A stretch of 64,000 nt of DNA from CAWIXB01 sp963839955. GTDB lineage: Bacteria; Actinomycetota; Actinomycetes; JACCUZ01. The notes below the pieces were generated by a model. It did not search any database and was not told the origin of the DNA. It saw only the letters and a list, made by a program, of their open reading frames with translations. The translations under genes were made by a program, and so were the position numbers. Shown piece after piece: positions 26,526 through 34,433 of the stretch; the first letter of the stretch is position 1; each line of letters starts with the position of its first letter. Location of the stretch: NCBI GenBank assembly GCA_963839955.1, contig CAWIXB010000001.1, positions 3,224,001-3,288,000 of the forward strand. The letters run 5' to 3'.

Positions 26526-27251
26526 TCAGGCCGAGGCCGGAGCCTCGGCGTCCTCGAGCAGACCCTTGGTCTTGTTCGGGTCCAGCGGGATCCCCGGCCC
26601 CATGGTCGTCGCCATGGTGGCCTTGCGAATGTAGCGGCCCTTCGCGGCGGACGGCTTGAGCCGCAGGATCTCCTCGAGCGCGGCGCCGTAGTTCTCGACC
26701 AGCTGGGTCTCGGAGAACGACGCCTTCCCGATGATGAAGTGCAGGTTGGCGTTGCGGTCGACCCGGAACTCGATCTTGCCGCCCTTGATCTCCGACACAG
26801 CCTTGGTGACGTCGGCCGTCACGGTGCCGGTCTTGGGGTTGGGCATGAGGCCACGCGGACCGAGAACACGACCGAGGCGGCCGACCTTGCCCATCAGGTC
26901 GGGGGTGGCGACGACGGCGTCAAAGTCGAGCCGGCCCTTCTGGACCTCCTCGATGAGCGCATCGTCACCGACGATGTCCGCGCCCGCGGCCCTGGCCTGC
27001 TCGGCGCGGTCACCCGTGGCGAAGACCAGGACCCGAGCGGTCTTGCCGGTGCCGTGGGGCAGGTTGACGGTGCCGCGGACCATCTGGTCGGCCTTGCGCG
27101 GGTCGACGCCCAGGCGCATCGCGACCTCGATGGTCGGGTCGTACTTGGTGGTCTTGGTGTCCTTGGCCAGCCGGACGGCCTGCAGGGGCGCGTAGATGGT
27201 GTCCCGGTCGAGCTTCTCCGCTGCGGCGCGGTAGGCCTTGCTGCGCTTCAT
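26526..27251 (-). CDS. rplA: 50S ribosomal protein L1
   Basis: This 241-residue protein of the L1 stalk guides exit of deacylated tRNA and in many bacteria represses its own operon. It begins MKRSKAYRAAAEKLDRD. The RNA-binding loop GRLGRVLGPRGLMPNPKTGT is intact and the C-terminal part reads ATMATTMGPGIPLD. It lies 82 bases after rplK. The last residues (EDAEAPASA) are a short acidic extension. Length is normal. Confidence 0.98.
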   Translation of the reverse strand: MKRSKAYRAAAEKLDRDTIYAPLQAVRLAKDTKTTKYDPTIEVAMRLGVDPRKADQMVRGTVNLPHGTGKTARVLVFATGDRAEQARAAGADIVGDDALIEEVQKGRLDFDAVVATPDLMGKVGRLGRVLGPRGLMPNPKTGTVTADVTKAVSEIKGGKIEFRVDRNANLHFIIGKASFSETQLVENYGAALEEILRLKPSAAKGRYIRKATMATTMGPGIPLDPNKTKGLLEDAEAPASA

Positions 27252-27333
27252 TGCTGCTCCTTGGTTCGGGTGGAGTCGTGGTACGACGGGCCGCGCGCGG
27301 CCCTCCCACGGGTGATGCTGATCGTGTTGCGGC

Positions 27334-27777
27334 TCAGCCGTGGCCCTCGACGGTGATGCCCATCTGGCGGGCGGTGCCGGCGATGATCTTCTCGGCGGCG
27401 TCGAGGTCGTTGGCGTTGAGGTCGGGCATCTTCTGCTCGGCGATCGTGCGGACCTGGTTCTTGGACAGCCGGCCGACCTTGGTCTTGTGCGGCTCGCCGG
27501 AGCCCTTCTCGAGCCCGGCGGCGGCCAGGATCAGCCGGGCCGCGGGCGGGGTCTTGGTGATGAAGGTGAAGGACCGGTCCTCGAAGACCGAGATCTCGAC
27601 GGGGACGACCTGCCCGCGCTGCGACTCGGTCTGCGCGTTGTAGGCCTTGCAGAACTCCATGATGTTGACGCCGTGCTGACCGAGCGCAGGCCCGACGGGC
27701 GGCGCAGGCGTGGCCGCGCCGGCCTGGATCTGCAGCTTGATCACGGCTGCGAGCTTCTTCTTGCTCTTGGGGGGCAT
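27334..27777 (-). CDS. rplK: 50S ribosomal protein L11
   Basis: This 147-residue protein of the GTPase-associated centre has the proline-rich N-terminus GAATPAPPVGPALGQHGVNI, the site linked to thiostrepton and factor binding. The C-terminal rRNA-binding domain includes KTPPAARLILAAAGL and GTARQMGITVEG. It starts MPPKSKKKLAAVIKL. It follows nusG by 57 bases and precedes rplA in the usual order. Confidence 0.98.
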   Translation of the reverse strand: MPPKSKKKLAAVIKLQIQAGAATPAPPVGPALGQHGVNIMEFCKAYNAQTESQRGQVVPVEISVFEDRSFTFITKTPPAARLILAAAGLEKGSGEPHKTKVGRLSKNQVRTIAEQKMPDLNANDLDAAEKIIAGTARQMGITVEGHG

Positions 27778-27834
27778 TACAGCGTCCTTCTTGTCTGGTC
27801 CTTGGTTGCCGGCGAGACGTCGCCGTACGACGTG

Positions 27835-28725
27835 TCAGATCTTCTGCACCTGGCTGAACGACAGCTCGACCGGCGTCTCCCGGCCGAAGATCGAGACGAG
27901 CACCTTGAGCTTCTGCGAGTCGGCGTGGATCTCGCTGATGGACGCGGGCAGCGTCGCGAACGGACCGTCCATGACGGTCACGGACTCGCCCACCTCGAAG
28001 TCGGCCGCCTTGGTCTCGACGACCTTCTCCTTCTTCTCCTCCTCCGGCGCGAGGAACTGCATGACCTCGTCGATGGAGAGCGGAGAAGGCCGGTGGGTGT
28101 GACCGACGAAGCCCGTCACACCGGGGGTGTTGCGCACCGCCGACCAGGACTCGTCGGTGAGGTCCATGCGGACCAGCACGTAGCCCGGCAGCAAGTTCTG
28201 CTTGACCTGCTTGCGCTGACCGTTCTTGATCACGGTCTCCTCGCGCTGAGGAACCTCGACCTGGTAGATGAACTCCTCCATGTTCAGGGAGTTCGTGCGC
28301 GTCTCGAGGTTGGAGCGAACACGGTTCTCGTAGCCCGCGTAGGAGTGCACGACGTACCAGTCGCCGGGTGCACGGCGCAGCGCCTCGCGGATCTCCTCCA
28401 CGGGGTCGACCTCTTCTTCGGGCTCGTCGGCGGCGGCCGGCTCGTCCGGAGAGTCCGCGGAGTCGGCCGAGTCCGCGGAGTCGGCCGAGTCCGCCGAGTC
28501 CGCGCTGTCTGCGGCGTCCGGGACGGCCTCGGGGGCGTCGGCGGCGTCCGCGGTCACGGCCTCGGAGGCATCTGCGCTCGCGGCCTCCGGAACGTCCGCG
28601 CTCACGGCGGCGGGCGCGGCGCCCTCGGGCGTCGCGCTCTGGTCGGACATCGCTTCGTCGGACGTCGCGCCCTCGCCGGACAGGGCAGCGGCGTCCTCGT
28701 CGACGGGGCGGGGGGTCTCGGACAC
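27835..28725 (-). CDS. nusG: Transcription elongation/termination factor NusG with long acidic N-terminus
   Basis: NusG couples RNA polymerase to Rho or the ribosome. The conserved NGN domain starts near residue 119 (GDWYVVHSYAGYENRV) and continues with QNLLPGYVLVRMDL. The C-terminal KOW domain includes VGESVTVMDGPFATLP. Before this core lie about 118 residues of acidic Ala/Asp/Ser/Glu sequence including a run of AD-S triplets encoded by a 9-bp tandem repeat. Actinobacterial NusG often has an acidic extension, so the total of 296 residues is long but not absurd. Start is GTG at 28725, 46 bases after secE. Confidence 0.97.
   Translation of the reverse strand: MSETPRPVDEDAAALSGEGATSDEAMSDQSATPEGAAPAAVSADVPEAASADASEAVTADAADAPEAVPDAADSADSADSADSADSADSADSPDEPAAADEPEEEVDPVEEIREALRRAPGDWYVVHSYAGYENRVRSNLETRTNSLNMEEFIYQVEVPQREETVIKNGQRKQVKQNLLPGYVLVRMDLTDESWSAVRNTPGVTGFVGHTHRPSPLSIDEVMQFLAPEEEKKEKVVETKAADFEVGESVTVMDGPFATLPASISEIHADSQKLKVLVSIFGRETPVELSFSQVQKI
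28451..28504. repeat. 9-bp tandem repeat in nusG
   Basis: Six consecutive 9-bp units (GAGTCCGCG, GAGTCGGCC and close variants) encode the Ala-Asp-Ser repeat of the NusG N-terminal extension. Copy number changes would keep the frame. It is a coding microsatellite. Confidence 0.85.
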
Positions 28726-28771
28726 GGGGCGGACTACTTCCTGACTGGTGAGTGGGGAACGGGCGGGCCGG

Positions 28772-29017
28772 TCAGCCGAAGATGGCGAGGATGCCCTGGC
28801 TGAACGCGAAGTCGAGGGCGGTGACGTAGGCGATGACGACGCAGACGAAGACGATCACCACGCTGGTGTAGGTGATCAGCTCCTTGCGCGTCGGGTAGAT
28901 GACCTTGCGAAGCTCGGCGATGACCTGGCGGTAGAACAGCGCGATGCGCTCGGGCAGCTTCTTCTTCTCTACCGCCTTGCCGCGGTCCGGGGTGGTCGGG
29001 GACCTGGTCTCGGTCAT
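28772..29017 (-). CDS. secE: Preprotein translocase subunit SecE
   Basis: About 81 residues with one transmembrane helix near the C-terminus (TSVVIVFVCVVIAYVTALDF). It is preceded by the conserved amphipathic segment FYRQVIAELRKVIYPTRKEL that clamps SecY. The ATG at 29017 is favoured over an upstream in-frame start because GAGGAGG lies nine bases before it. It is the single-helix SecE type expected in Gram-positive bacteria. tRNA-Trp lies 138 bases upstream and nusG follows, the standard actinobacterial order. Confidence 0.96.
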   Translation of the reverse strand: MTETRSPTTPDRGKAVEKKKLPERIALFYRQVIAELRKVIYPTRKELITYTSVVIVFVCVVIAYVTALDFAFSQGILAIFG

Positions 29018-29155
29018 GGTCGCGCACGCCTCCTCGCGCAAGCGCCCGTCGGCTCGCCGCTCACGTCATGTCGCCTTCGTCGATCTGGTCGGTGGTGCTG
29101 GGGTGCGTCCCGTGTGGCTCACGAGCCGCCTCGCCCCCTGGCGGGGTGCGACGTG

Positions 29156-29228
29156 CAGGGCCGGAGGGACTCGAACCCCCAACCACCGGTTTTGGAGACC
29201 GGGACTCTACCAATTGAGCTACGACCCT
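29156..29228 (-). tRNA. tRNA-Trp (anticodon CCA)
   Basis: The reverse strand folds into a cloverleaf. Acceptor AGGGUCG pairs with CGGCCCU, the D arm is AGCUCAAUUGGUAGAGU, the anticodon stem/loop GUCUCCAAAAC holds CCA, and the T arm contains GGUUCGAGUCC. Discriminator G, and no CCA is encoded. It stands immediately upstream of secE as in most actinobacteria. Confidence 0.95.
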
Positions 29229-29350
29229 TCGTGGTGCTCGTGACCCCGTCACGACCTGCCGAGCGCCTCGCGAGCGAGCCTGCCGATCGAGCTTGAAGCA
29301 GGCGCGAACAGGCGCGCTGACGCGACGGTGAGACGCCACCAGGTGCCCCG

Positions 29351-29380
29351 AGTCTACGCACAGGCCCCCGCTCCGTCGAA
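29351..29380 (-). promoter_or_regulatory. Possible tRNA-Trp/secE promoter
   Basis: On the minus strand TTCGAC (29375-29380), an 18-base spacer and TAGACT (29351-29356) lie about 120 bases upstream of tRNA-Trp, in the divergent gap with the aminotransferase gene. The -10 is good and the -35 moderate. Confidence 0.4.
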
Positions 29381-29444
29381 CCGATGCGTCCCGCGGTGCG
29401 GGCAGGGGGCGCGAACGGCGCGCTGCTCTGGAACCATGGCGGCC

Positions 29445-30644
29445 ATGAGCCGCGTCTCCCGTCGCATCGCCGCCATCACCGAGTCCGCCACGCTGGCCGT
29501 CGACGCCCGGGCCAAGGCTCTCAAGGCCGCCGGCCGCCCGGTGATCGGGTTCGGCGCCGGTGAGCCCGACTTCCCGACCCCCGACTACATCGTCGAGGCG
29601 GCAGTCGCCGCCTGCCGCGAGCCCCGGTTCCATCGCTACACGCCCCCCTCGGGTCTGCCGGAACTGCGCGAGGCGATCGCCGCCAAGACGGCCCGAGACT
29701 CGGCGTACGAGGTGAGCGCCGCGCAGGTGCTCGTGACCAACGGCGGCAAGCAGGCGCTCTACGAGACGTTCGCCGCCCTCCTCGACCCGGGCGACGAGGT
29801 GCTGCTGCCGGCGCCCTACTGGACCACCTACCCCGAGTCGATCCGCCTCGCGGGAGGCGTGCCGGTCGAGGTGATGACCGACGAGGACGGCGGATATCTC
29901 GCCACCGTCGACCAGCTTGAGGCGGCGCTCACCCCGCAGACCAAGGTGCTCGTGTTCGTCTCACCGTCGAACCCCACGGGTGCCGTCTACCCGCCCGTCC
30001 TGGTGGACGAGATCGGCCGCTGGGCCCTGGAGCGCGGCCTGTGGGTGGTCACCGACGAGATCTACGAGCACCTGGTGTACGGCGACGCGCGGGCCTCGTC
30101 GATCCCGGTGCAGGTGCCCGAGCTGGCCGAGCGCACCGTCGTCGTCAACGGTGTCGCCAAGACCTACGCGATGACCGGCTGGCGGGTGGGCTGGCTGGTC
30201 GGGCCGGTCGACGTCGTCAAGGCTGCGGGCAACCTGCAGTCGCACGCCACCTCCAACGTGGCCAACGTGTCCCAGATGGCTGCGGTGACCGCGCTGCGGG
30301 GTGACCTGTCCGCCGTCGCGATGATGCGTTCGGCCTTCGACCGCCGCCGGCAGACCATGGTGCGGATGCTGCGCGAGATCCCCGGCGTGACCTGCCCCGA
30401 GCCGATGGGCGCGTTCTACGCCTACCCCTCGGTCAAGGGGGTGCTCGACCGGGAGATCCGAGGCCGGCGCCCCGCATCGAGCGCCGAGCTCTGCGAGCTG
30501 GTGCTCGAGGAGGCGGAGGTGGCGATGGTGCCCGGCGAGGCGTTCGGGACGCCGGGCTACGTCCGCCTCTCCTATGCCCTCGGCGACGACGACCTGGTGG
30601 AGGGCGTCAACCGGTTGCACAAGCTGCTGGCCGAGGCTCGCTGA
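29445..30644 (+). CDS. PLP-dependent aminotransferase, aspartate aminotransferase type
   Basis: This 399-residue class I aminotransferase begins MSRVSRRIAAITESATLAVD. The substrate region is VIGFGAGEPDFPTP. The cofactor and substrate motifs are PYWTTYPE, SPSNPTGAVY (Asn), DEIYEHLVY (Asp and Tyr) and the Schiff-base lysine in NGVAKTYAMTGWRVG. This is the AspC/AATase I-gamma pattern, transferring amino groups between aspartate or similar acids and 2-oxoglutarate. An in-frame ATG at 29436 is the alternative start. It is divergent from tRNA-Trp/secE and followed by adenosine deaminase. I leave the gene symbol empty because exact substrate range is unknown. Confidence 0.93.
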   Translation: MSRVSRRIAAITESATLAVDARAKALKAAGRPVIGFGAGEPDFPTPDYIVEAAVAACREPRFHRYTPPSGLPELREAIAAKTARDSAYEVSAAQVLVTNGGKQALYETFAALLDPGDEVLLPAPYWTTYPESIRLAGGVPVEVMTDEDGGYLATVDQLEAALTPQTKVLVFVSPSNPTGAVYPPVLVDEIGRWALERGLWVVTDEIYEHLVYGDARASSIPVQVPELAERTVVVNGVAKTYAMTGWRVGWLVGPVDVVKAAGNLQSHATSNVANVSQMAAVTALRGDLSAVAMMRSAFDRRRQTMVRMLREIPGVTCPEPMGAFYAYPSVKGVLDREIRGRRPASSAELCELVLEEAEVAMVPGEAFGTPGYVRLSYALGDDDLVEGVNRLHKLLAEAR

Positions 30645-30676
30645 CCGCCGCGCCGGACGATCAGGGGCCACCGCGG

Positions 30677-31687
30677 GTGCGCGATCTCCGGACGCTGCCC
30701 AAGGCCCACCTGCACCTTCACTTCACCGGGTCGCTGCGACCCGCGACGCTGCTCGAGCTCGCCGCCCGGCACGGCATCCGGCTGCCGGACGCACTGCGCG
30801 GCGCGCGCCCGCCGGAGCTGAGCACCACCGACGAGCGGGGCTGGTTCCGCTTCCAGCGTCTGTACGACACCGCGCGCTCGGTCGTTCGCGACGAGGACGA
30901 CCTGCGCCGGCTGGTGCTCGAGGCCGCCGAGGACGACCGCGACGAGGGATCGGGCTGGCTGGAGATCCAGGTCGACCCCACGCCGTACGCCGTCTGGCTG
31001 GACGGCCTCACCCCGACGGTCGAGCTGGTGCTGGACGCAGCGCGGGAGGCGACGGCAGCGACCGGCGTCGGCATCGGCGTGATCATCGCGGCCAACCGCA
31101 CCCGGCACCCGCTCGACGCCCGCACCCTCGCCCGCCTGGCGGCGCAGTACGCCGGCCGCGGCGTCGTCGGGTTCGGCCTGTCCAACGACGAGCGGCGCGG
31201 ACGCAGCGAGGACTTCGCCGGCGCGTTCCGGATCGCCGCCTCGGCGGGGCTGGCGGCGGTGCCGCATGCCGGCGAGCTGCGCGGCCCCGACCACGTGTGG
31301 ACGGTCCTGGAGCACCTCGAGGCGGAGCGCGTCGGCCACGGGGTGCGCGCCATCGAGGACCCCCGGCTGCTCGACGAGCTGGCCGCCCGCGGCACGACGC
31401 TCGAGGTGTGTCCCGCGTCCAACCTTCGCATGGGCGTCTTCGACGACGCCCGCGACGTGCCGGTGCGGGAGCTGCGCGAGGCGGGGGTCGGCGTGGCGCT
31501 CGGTGCCGACGACCCGCTCCTGTTCGGCTCGCGGCTGCTCCACCAGTACGCCGTGGCACGGGACGCCCTCGGACTCTCGGACGAGGGCCTGGCCGACCTG
31601 GCGCGGTGCTCGGTGCTCGGCTCCCGCGCGCCCGAAGACGTGCGGGCGGGCCTGCTCGCCGGGATCGACCGCTGGCTGGCGGACTGA
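30677..31687 (+). CDS. Adenosine deaminase family protein
   Basis: A 336-residue amidohydrolase with the N-terminal metal motif KAHLHLHFTGS (His13 and His15), a central PHAGE near residue 198, RVGHGVRA, EVCPASN and the C-terminal LGADDPLLFGS. These supply the zinc ligands, catalytic Glu and the paired Asp of adenosine deaminases, which convert (deoxy)adenosine to inosine. Typical enzymes read TDDP where this has ADDP. From memory that variant is common in the Streptomyces subgroup beginning MRDLRTLPKAHLHLHFTGS. GTG start 32 bases after the aminotransferase. It converges with the MurB gene, nine bases apart. Confidence 0.88.
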   Translation: MRDLRTLPKAHLHLHFTGSLRPATLLELAARHGIRLPDALRGARPPELSTTDERGWFRFQRLYDTARSVVRDEDDLRRLVLEAAEDDRDEGSGWLEIQVDPTPYAVWLDGLTPTVELVLDAAREATAATGVGIGVIIAANRTRHPLDARTLARLAAQYAGRGVVGFGLSNDERRGRSEDFAGAFRIAASAGLAAVPHAGELRGPDHVWTVLEHLEAERVGHGVRAIEDPRLLDELAARGTTLEVCPASNLRMGVFDDARDVPVRELREAGVGVALGADDPLLFGSRLLHQYAVARDALGLSDEGLADLARCSVLGSRAPEDVRAGLLAGIDRWLAD

Positions 31688-31696
31688 AGGCCTCGG

Positions 31697-33511
31697 TCAG
31701 ATCGAGCAGCCGACGAGCACCGGCTCGTTGGCCAGCTCGATGCCGAACCGGTCGCGGACGCCGGCGCGGATCTCGCGAGCCAGTGCGACCAGGTCGGCAG
31801 TGCTGGCGCCGCCGCGGTTGGTCAGCGCCAAAGTGTGCTTGGTCGAGACCTGCACCCGCCCGGCTCCGTATCCCTTGGCGAACCCGGAGCGCTCGATCAG
31901 CCAGGCCGCCGACGTCTTCACCCGGCCGTCTGCCTCCGGCCAGCGAGGCGCGTCGGCCGGCACGTCGGCGGCGGGCAGGATCGGGTTGGTGAAGAACGAC
32001 CCCGCGCTCCACGTATCGTGGTCGTCCTTGTCGAGCACCATGCCCTTCGCGCGCCGCAGGTCGAGCACGGCGGCCCGCACGTCGGCGAGCGGGACCTGGT
32101 CGCCGACCTCGACGCCGAGTCGGCCGGCCAGCTCGGCGTAGCGCACGGTCGAGCTCGACCCGTCGCCCCCGAGCCGGTAGGTGACCGCGAGGACCACGAA
32201 ACGGTCGTTGCCCTTGAAGACGCTGTGCCGGTAGGTGAAGTAGCACTCGTCGGGCGACATCGCCGACACGGTGCCACGTCTCCGGTCGAGCACCCGCACC
32301 GACGTGACGGTCTCCGAGACCGCCTGGCCGTAGGCGCCGACGTTCTGGATCGGGGTGGCGCCGACCAGTCCGGGGATGCCGGAGAGCGCCTCGACTCCTC
32401 CGCGTCCCTCGTCGACGCAGCGCAGCACGAACGCGTCCCAGTCCTCGCCGGCGGCCGCCGTGACCTGGCCGCCGCTGCCGACCTCGATGCCCGAGGTCGC
32501 GACCTGCACGACCGTGCCCGCGAACCCTTCGTCGGCGATGACCAGGTTGCTCCCGCCTCCGAGCACGAGCAGTGGTTCACTGGCCGCGTCGACCGCGCGC
32601 ACGGCGTCGACGAGCTCGTCCTCGTCGGTCGCGACGACGAGACGGCGCGCCGGGCCGCCCAGGCGCAGCGTGGTGAGCCCGGCGAGGGGCACGTCGGACT
32701 GCTCCTGCACGGTCGGCAAGCCTAGGTGCCGCGCCTGGCGGACCGGCAGCTCGCCGTCCGGCACGACGAGACGCCCGCCGTACGCGCGCAGCGCGATCGA
32801 CATCGCCAGGTCGGCGTTGCGGCGGACGAGGGCACCCGCGTCGGGGACGTCCGCGGCGAGCGCGGCCGCTCGGCGTACGGCGATCGGTGAGCCGTGCAGG
32901 GCCTCCACTTCACCACCTGCCACGCCGATCCCCTGCGCGCCGGCGGCCACGACACCCCAGTCGCCGAGCGCTGCCAGCAGCGGCGTGACGGCGTCGCCGG
33001 TCAGCACCGTCGCCGGGTCGAGGACCACGTGGACGTCCTCGTTTCCCAGTCGCAGCAGCGCCCGCGTCCCGGGACCCCAGCCGACAGGCGCAGCCAGGTG
33101 CCACTCCTCGACCCGTCCGCCGGTGTCGGCAGCCAGTTGATGGAGCACGTCCCCGGCGCCGTCGACGTTGCCCGCGTCCAGTCCGATCACCCGGACCCCG
33201 GCCGGCAGGTGACGGCGCAGGGCGTCGAGGCACCGTCGTACCTCGCCGGGACGGCCCTGGACCAGCAGGCCCACACTCGCCGGTCCGCGCACCGTCGAGC
33301 CACCCGCTGTGAGATCCGGCAGCGCGGCCAGGTCGGGCAGCACCGGGTAGGGCGGGCGCGGCGTGAGGCTGTAGCCGGTGGGGGTGTCCGCGACCAGCCA
33401 GCCGGCTTCCTCGATCTGCGCGGTCAGCGCGTCGGCGGCCGCCACGTCGTGCTCGGCTCTGGCCTCCTGCCGGAGCCGGGCGAGCCGGCCCACCGCGTCC
33501 GGTCGTCTCAC
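31697..33511 (-). CDS. murB: Fusion: glycosyltransferase-like N-terminal half plus UDP-N-acetylmuramate dehydrogenase (MurB)
   Basis: A 604-residue single reading frame. Residues 275-604 are a complete MurB: FAD domain LGGGSNLVIADEG, GIPGLVGATPIQNVGAYGQ, catalytic Ser in SAGSFFTNPIL and Glu in LANEPVLVGC. MurB reduces enolpyruvyl-UDP-GlcNAc to UDP-MurNAc with NADPH. Residues 1-55 resemble the small C-terminal helical domain of cysteinyl-tRNA synthetase (AADALTAQIEEAGWLVADTP). Residues 78-262 resemble a family 2 glycosyltransferase (LDAGNVDGAGDV, NADLAMSIALRAYGGRLVV) with only one Asp at the usual DxD (VVLDPAT). GAGGAGG precedes the GTG at 33511. An internal GTG at 32692 with AGGAG nine bases upstream could also yield free MurB. 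Confidence 0.88.
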   Translation of the reverse strand: MRRPDAVGRLARLRQEARAEHDVAAADALTAQIEEAGWLVADTPTGYSLTPRPPYPVLPDLAALPDLTAGGSTVRGPASVGLLVQGRPGEVRRCLDALRRHLPAGVRVIGLDAGNVDGAGDVLHQLAADTGGRVEEWHLAAPVGWGPGTRALLRLGNEDVHVVLDPATVLTGDAVTPLLAALGDWGVVAAGAQGIGVAGGEVEALHGSPIAVRRAAALAADVPDAGALVRRNADLAMSIALRAYGGRLVVPDGELPVRQARHLGLPTVQEQSDVPLAGLTTLRLGGPARRLVVATDEDELVDAVRAVDAASEPLLVLGGGSNLVIADEGFAGTVVQVATSGIEVGSGGQVTAAAGEDWDAFVLRCVDEGRGGVEALSGIPGLVGATPIQNVGAYGQAVSETVTSVRVLDRRRGTVSAMSPDECYFTYRHSVFKGNDRFVVLAVTYRLGGDGSSSTVRYAELAGRLGVEVGDQVPLADVRAAVLDLRRAKGMVLDKDDHDTWSAGSFFTNPILPAADVPADAPRWPEADGRVKTSAAWLIERSGFAKGYGAGRVQVSTKHTLALTNRGGASTADLVALAREIRAGVRDRFGIELANEPVLVGCSI

Positions 33512-33526
33512 CCGGCGCAGCCCTCC

Positions 33527-33955
33527 TCAGGCCAGCTCGACCACGGCCTGCGCGCGCCCGAGCACCTTGGCCTCGGCGTGCTTGGCCGTGAGGTCGACGC
33601 GCACCTGGCGGTCGTCGAGCCGTGCCGCGACGACGCCGGTCACCTCGACGGTCGCGCCGGTGTCGTCGTCGGGCACCGGGACGGGTCGCGTGAAGCGCAC
33701 GCCGTACTCGAGCACCGCGCCGGGGTCACCCGCCCACGCGGTCACGACCCGAGCGGCCAGCGCCATGGTGAACATGCCGTGGGCGATCACGTCGGGGAGG
33801 CCGACCGACGTGGCCACCCGCTCGTTCCAGTGGATGACGTTGAAGTCGCCGGAGGCACCCGCGTAACGGATGAGGTCGACCCGGGTGATGGCGAACGTCA
33901 GCGGGGGCAGCTCGGTGCCCACCTCGACGTCGTCGTAGCGCACGGTCGCGGTCAC
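33527..33955 (-). CDS. MaoC-type (R)-hydratase/dehydratase, HadB-like
   Basis: A 142-residue hot-dog protein with the hydratase 2 motif around GASGDFNVIHWNE and DVIAHGMFTMALAARVV. The Asp and His act in syn-hydration/dehydration of (R)-3-hydroxyacyl thioesters. It forms a pair with the next gene upstream through a GTGA overlap. Pairs of this kind next to rpmG resemble the HadA/HadB dehydratase of the mycobacterial FAS-II system. In a genus without long mycolates the substrate is unclear. The catalytic subunit is this one. Confidence 0.85.
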   Translation of the reverse strand: MTATVRYDDVEVGTELPPLTFAITRVDLIRYAGASGDFNVIHWNERVATSVGLPDVIAHGMFTMALAARVVTAWAGDPGAVLEYGVRFTRPVPVPDDDTGATVEVTGVVAARLDDRQVRVDLTAKHAEAKVLGRAQAVVELA

Positions 33956-34401
33956 GAGCCCTCCCCGCGGACCACCAGGGTCGACCAGGCAGACACGACG
34001 TGCTCGCCGTCGACAGTGGCGACGTCGCTGCGGCTGGTCAGCATGTCGTGGCCACCGGCGGAGCGGACCGACTCGAGGGTCACGGTCGTGGTGAGTGCGT
34101 CGCCGGCCCGGACCGGGCGCGAGTAGGTGAACCGCTGCTCGCCGTGGACCACCCGCGTGTAGTCGATGGCGAGCTCGGGGTCGTCGATGAGGACACGCGA
34201 GGCCTGGTAGGTCACCACGAACGCGAACGTCGGCGGCGCGATCACGTCGGGGTGTCCGAACAGCTCGGCCGCCACCCGGTCGCGGTAGGCGGGGTTGGGG
34301 TCACCGATCGCGTCGGCGAACTCGCGGATCTTCTCGACCCCGACCTCGTAGGGCGCCGTCGGCGGATAGCTGCGACCGGCGTACGACGGGTCGATCGGCA
34401 T
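33952..34401 (-). CDS. MaoC-like dehydratase N-terminal domain protein, HadA-like (UPF0336)
   Basis: A 149-residue hot-dog protein of the FAS1-dehydratase/MaoC N-terminal type, with YEVGVEKIREFADAIGDPNP and HGEQRFTYSRPVRAGDAL. It lacks the Asp-x4-His catalytic motif seen in its partner, as HadA-type subunits do, so it is likely the substrate-binding half of a heterodimer. It sits between a small membrane protein gene and the HadB-like gene. The ATG at 34401 begins MPIDPSYAGRSYPP. Confidence 0.85.
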   Translation of the reverse strand: MPIDPSYAGRSYPPTAPYEVGVEKIREFADAIGDPNPAYRDRVAAELFGHPDVIAPPTFAFVVTYQASRVLIDDPELAIDYTRVVHGEQRFTYSRPVRAGDALTTTVTLESVRSAGGHDMLTSRSDVATVDGEHVVSAWSTLVVRGEGS

Positions 34402-34433
34402 GCAGCGACGCTAACGCACGGACGGTGGTCCCC

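Noticed and set aside
30574..31992. Plus-strand 472-codon frame overlapping adenosine deaminase
   Set aside because: It is an Arg/Ala/Pro-rich alternative frame of the deaminase gene without motifs.
31697..33511. The GT-like half of the MurB gene as a mere out-of-frame ORF extension
   Set aside because: Unlike other extensions here it overlaps no other gene, reads as a coherent fold with GT2-like motifs, and has its own strong ribosome-binding site.
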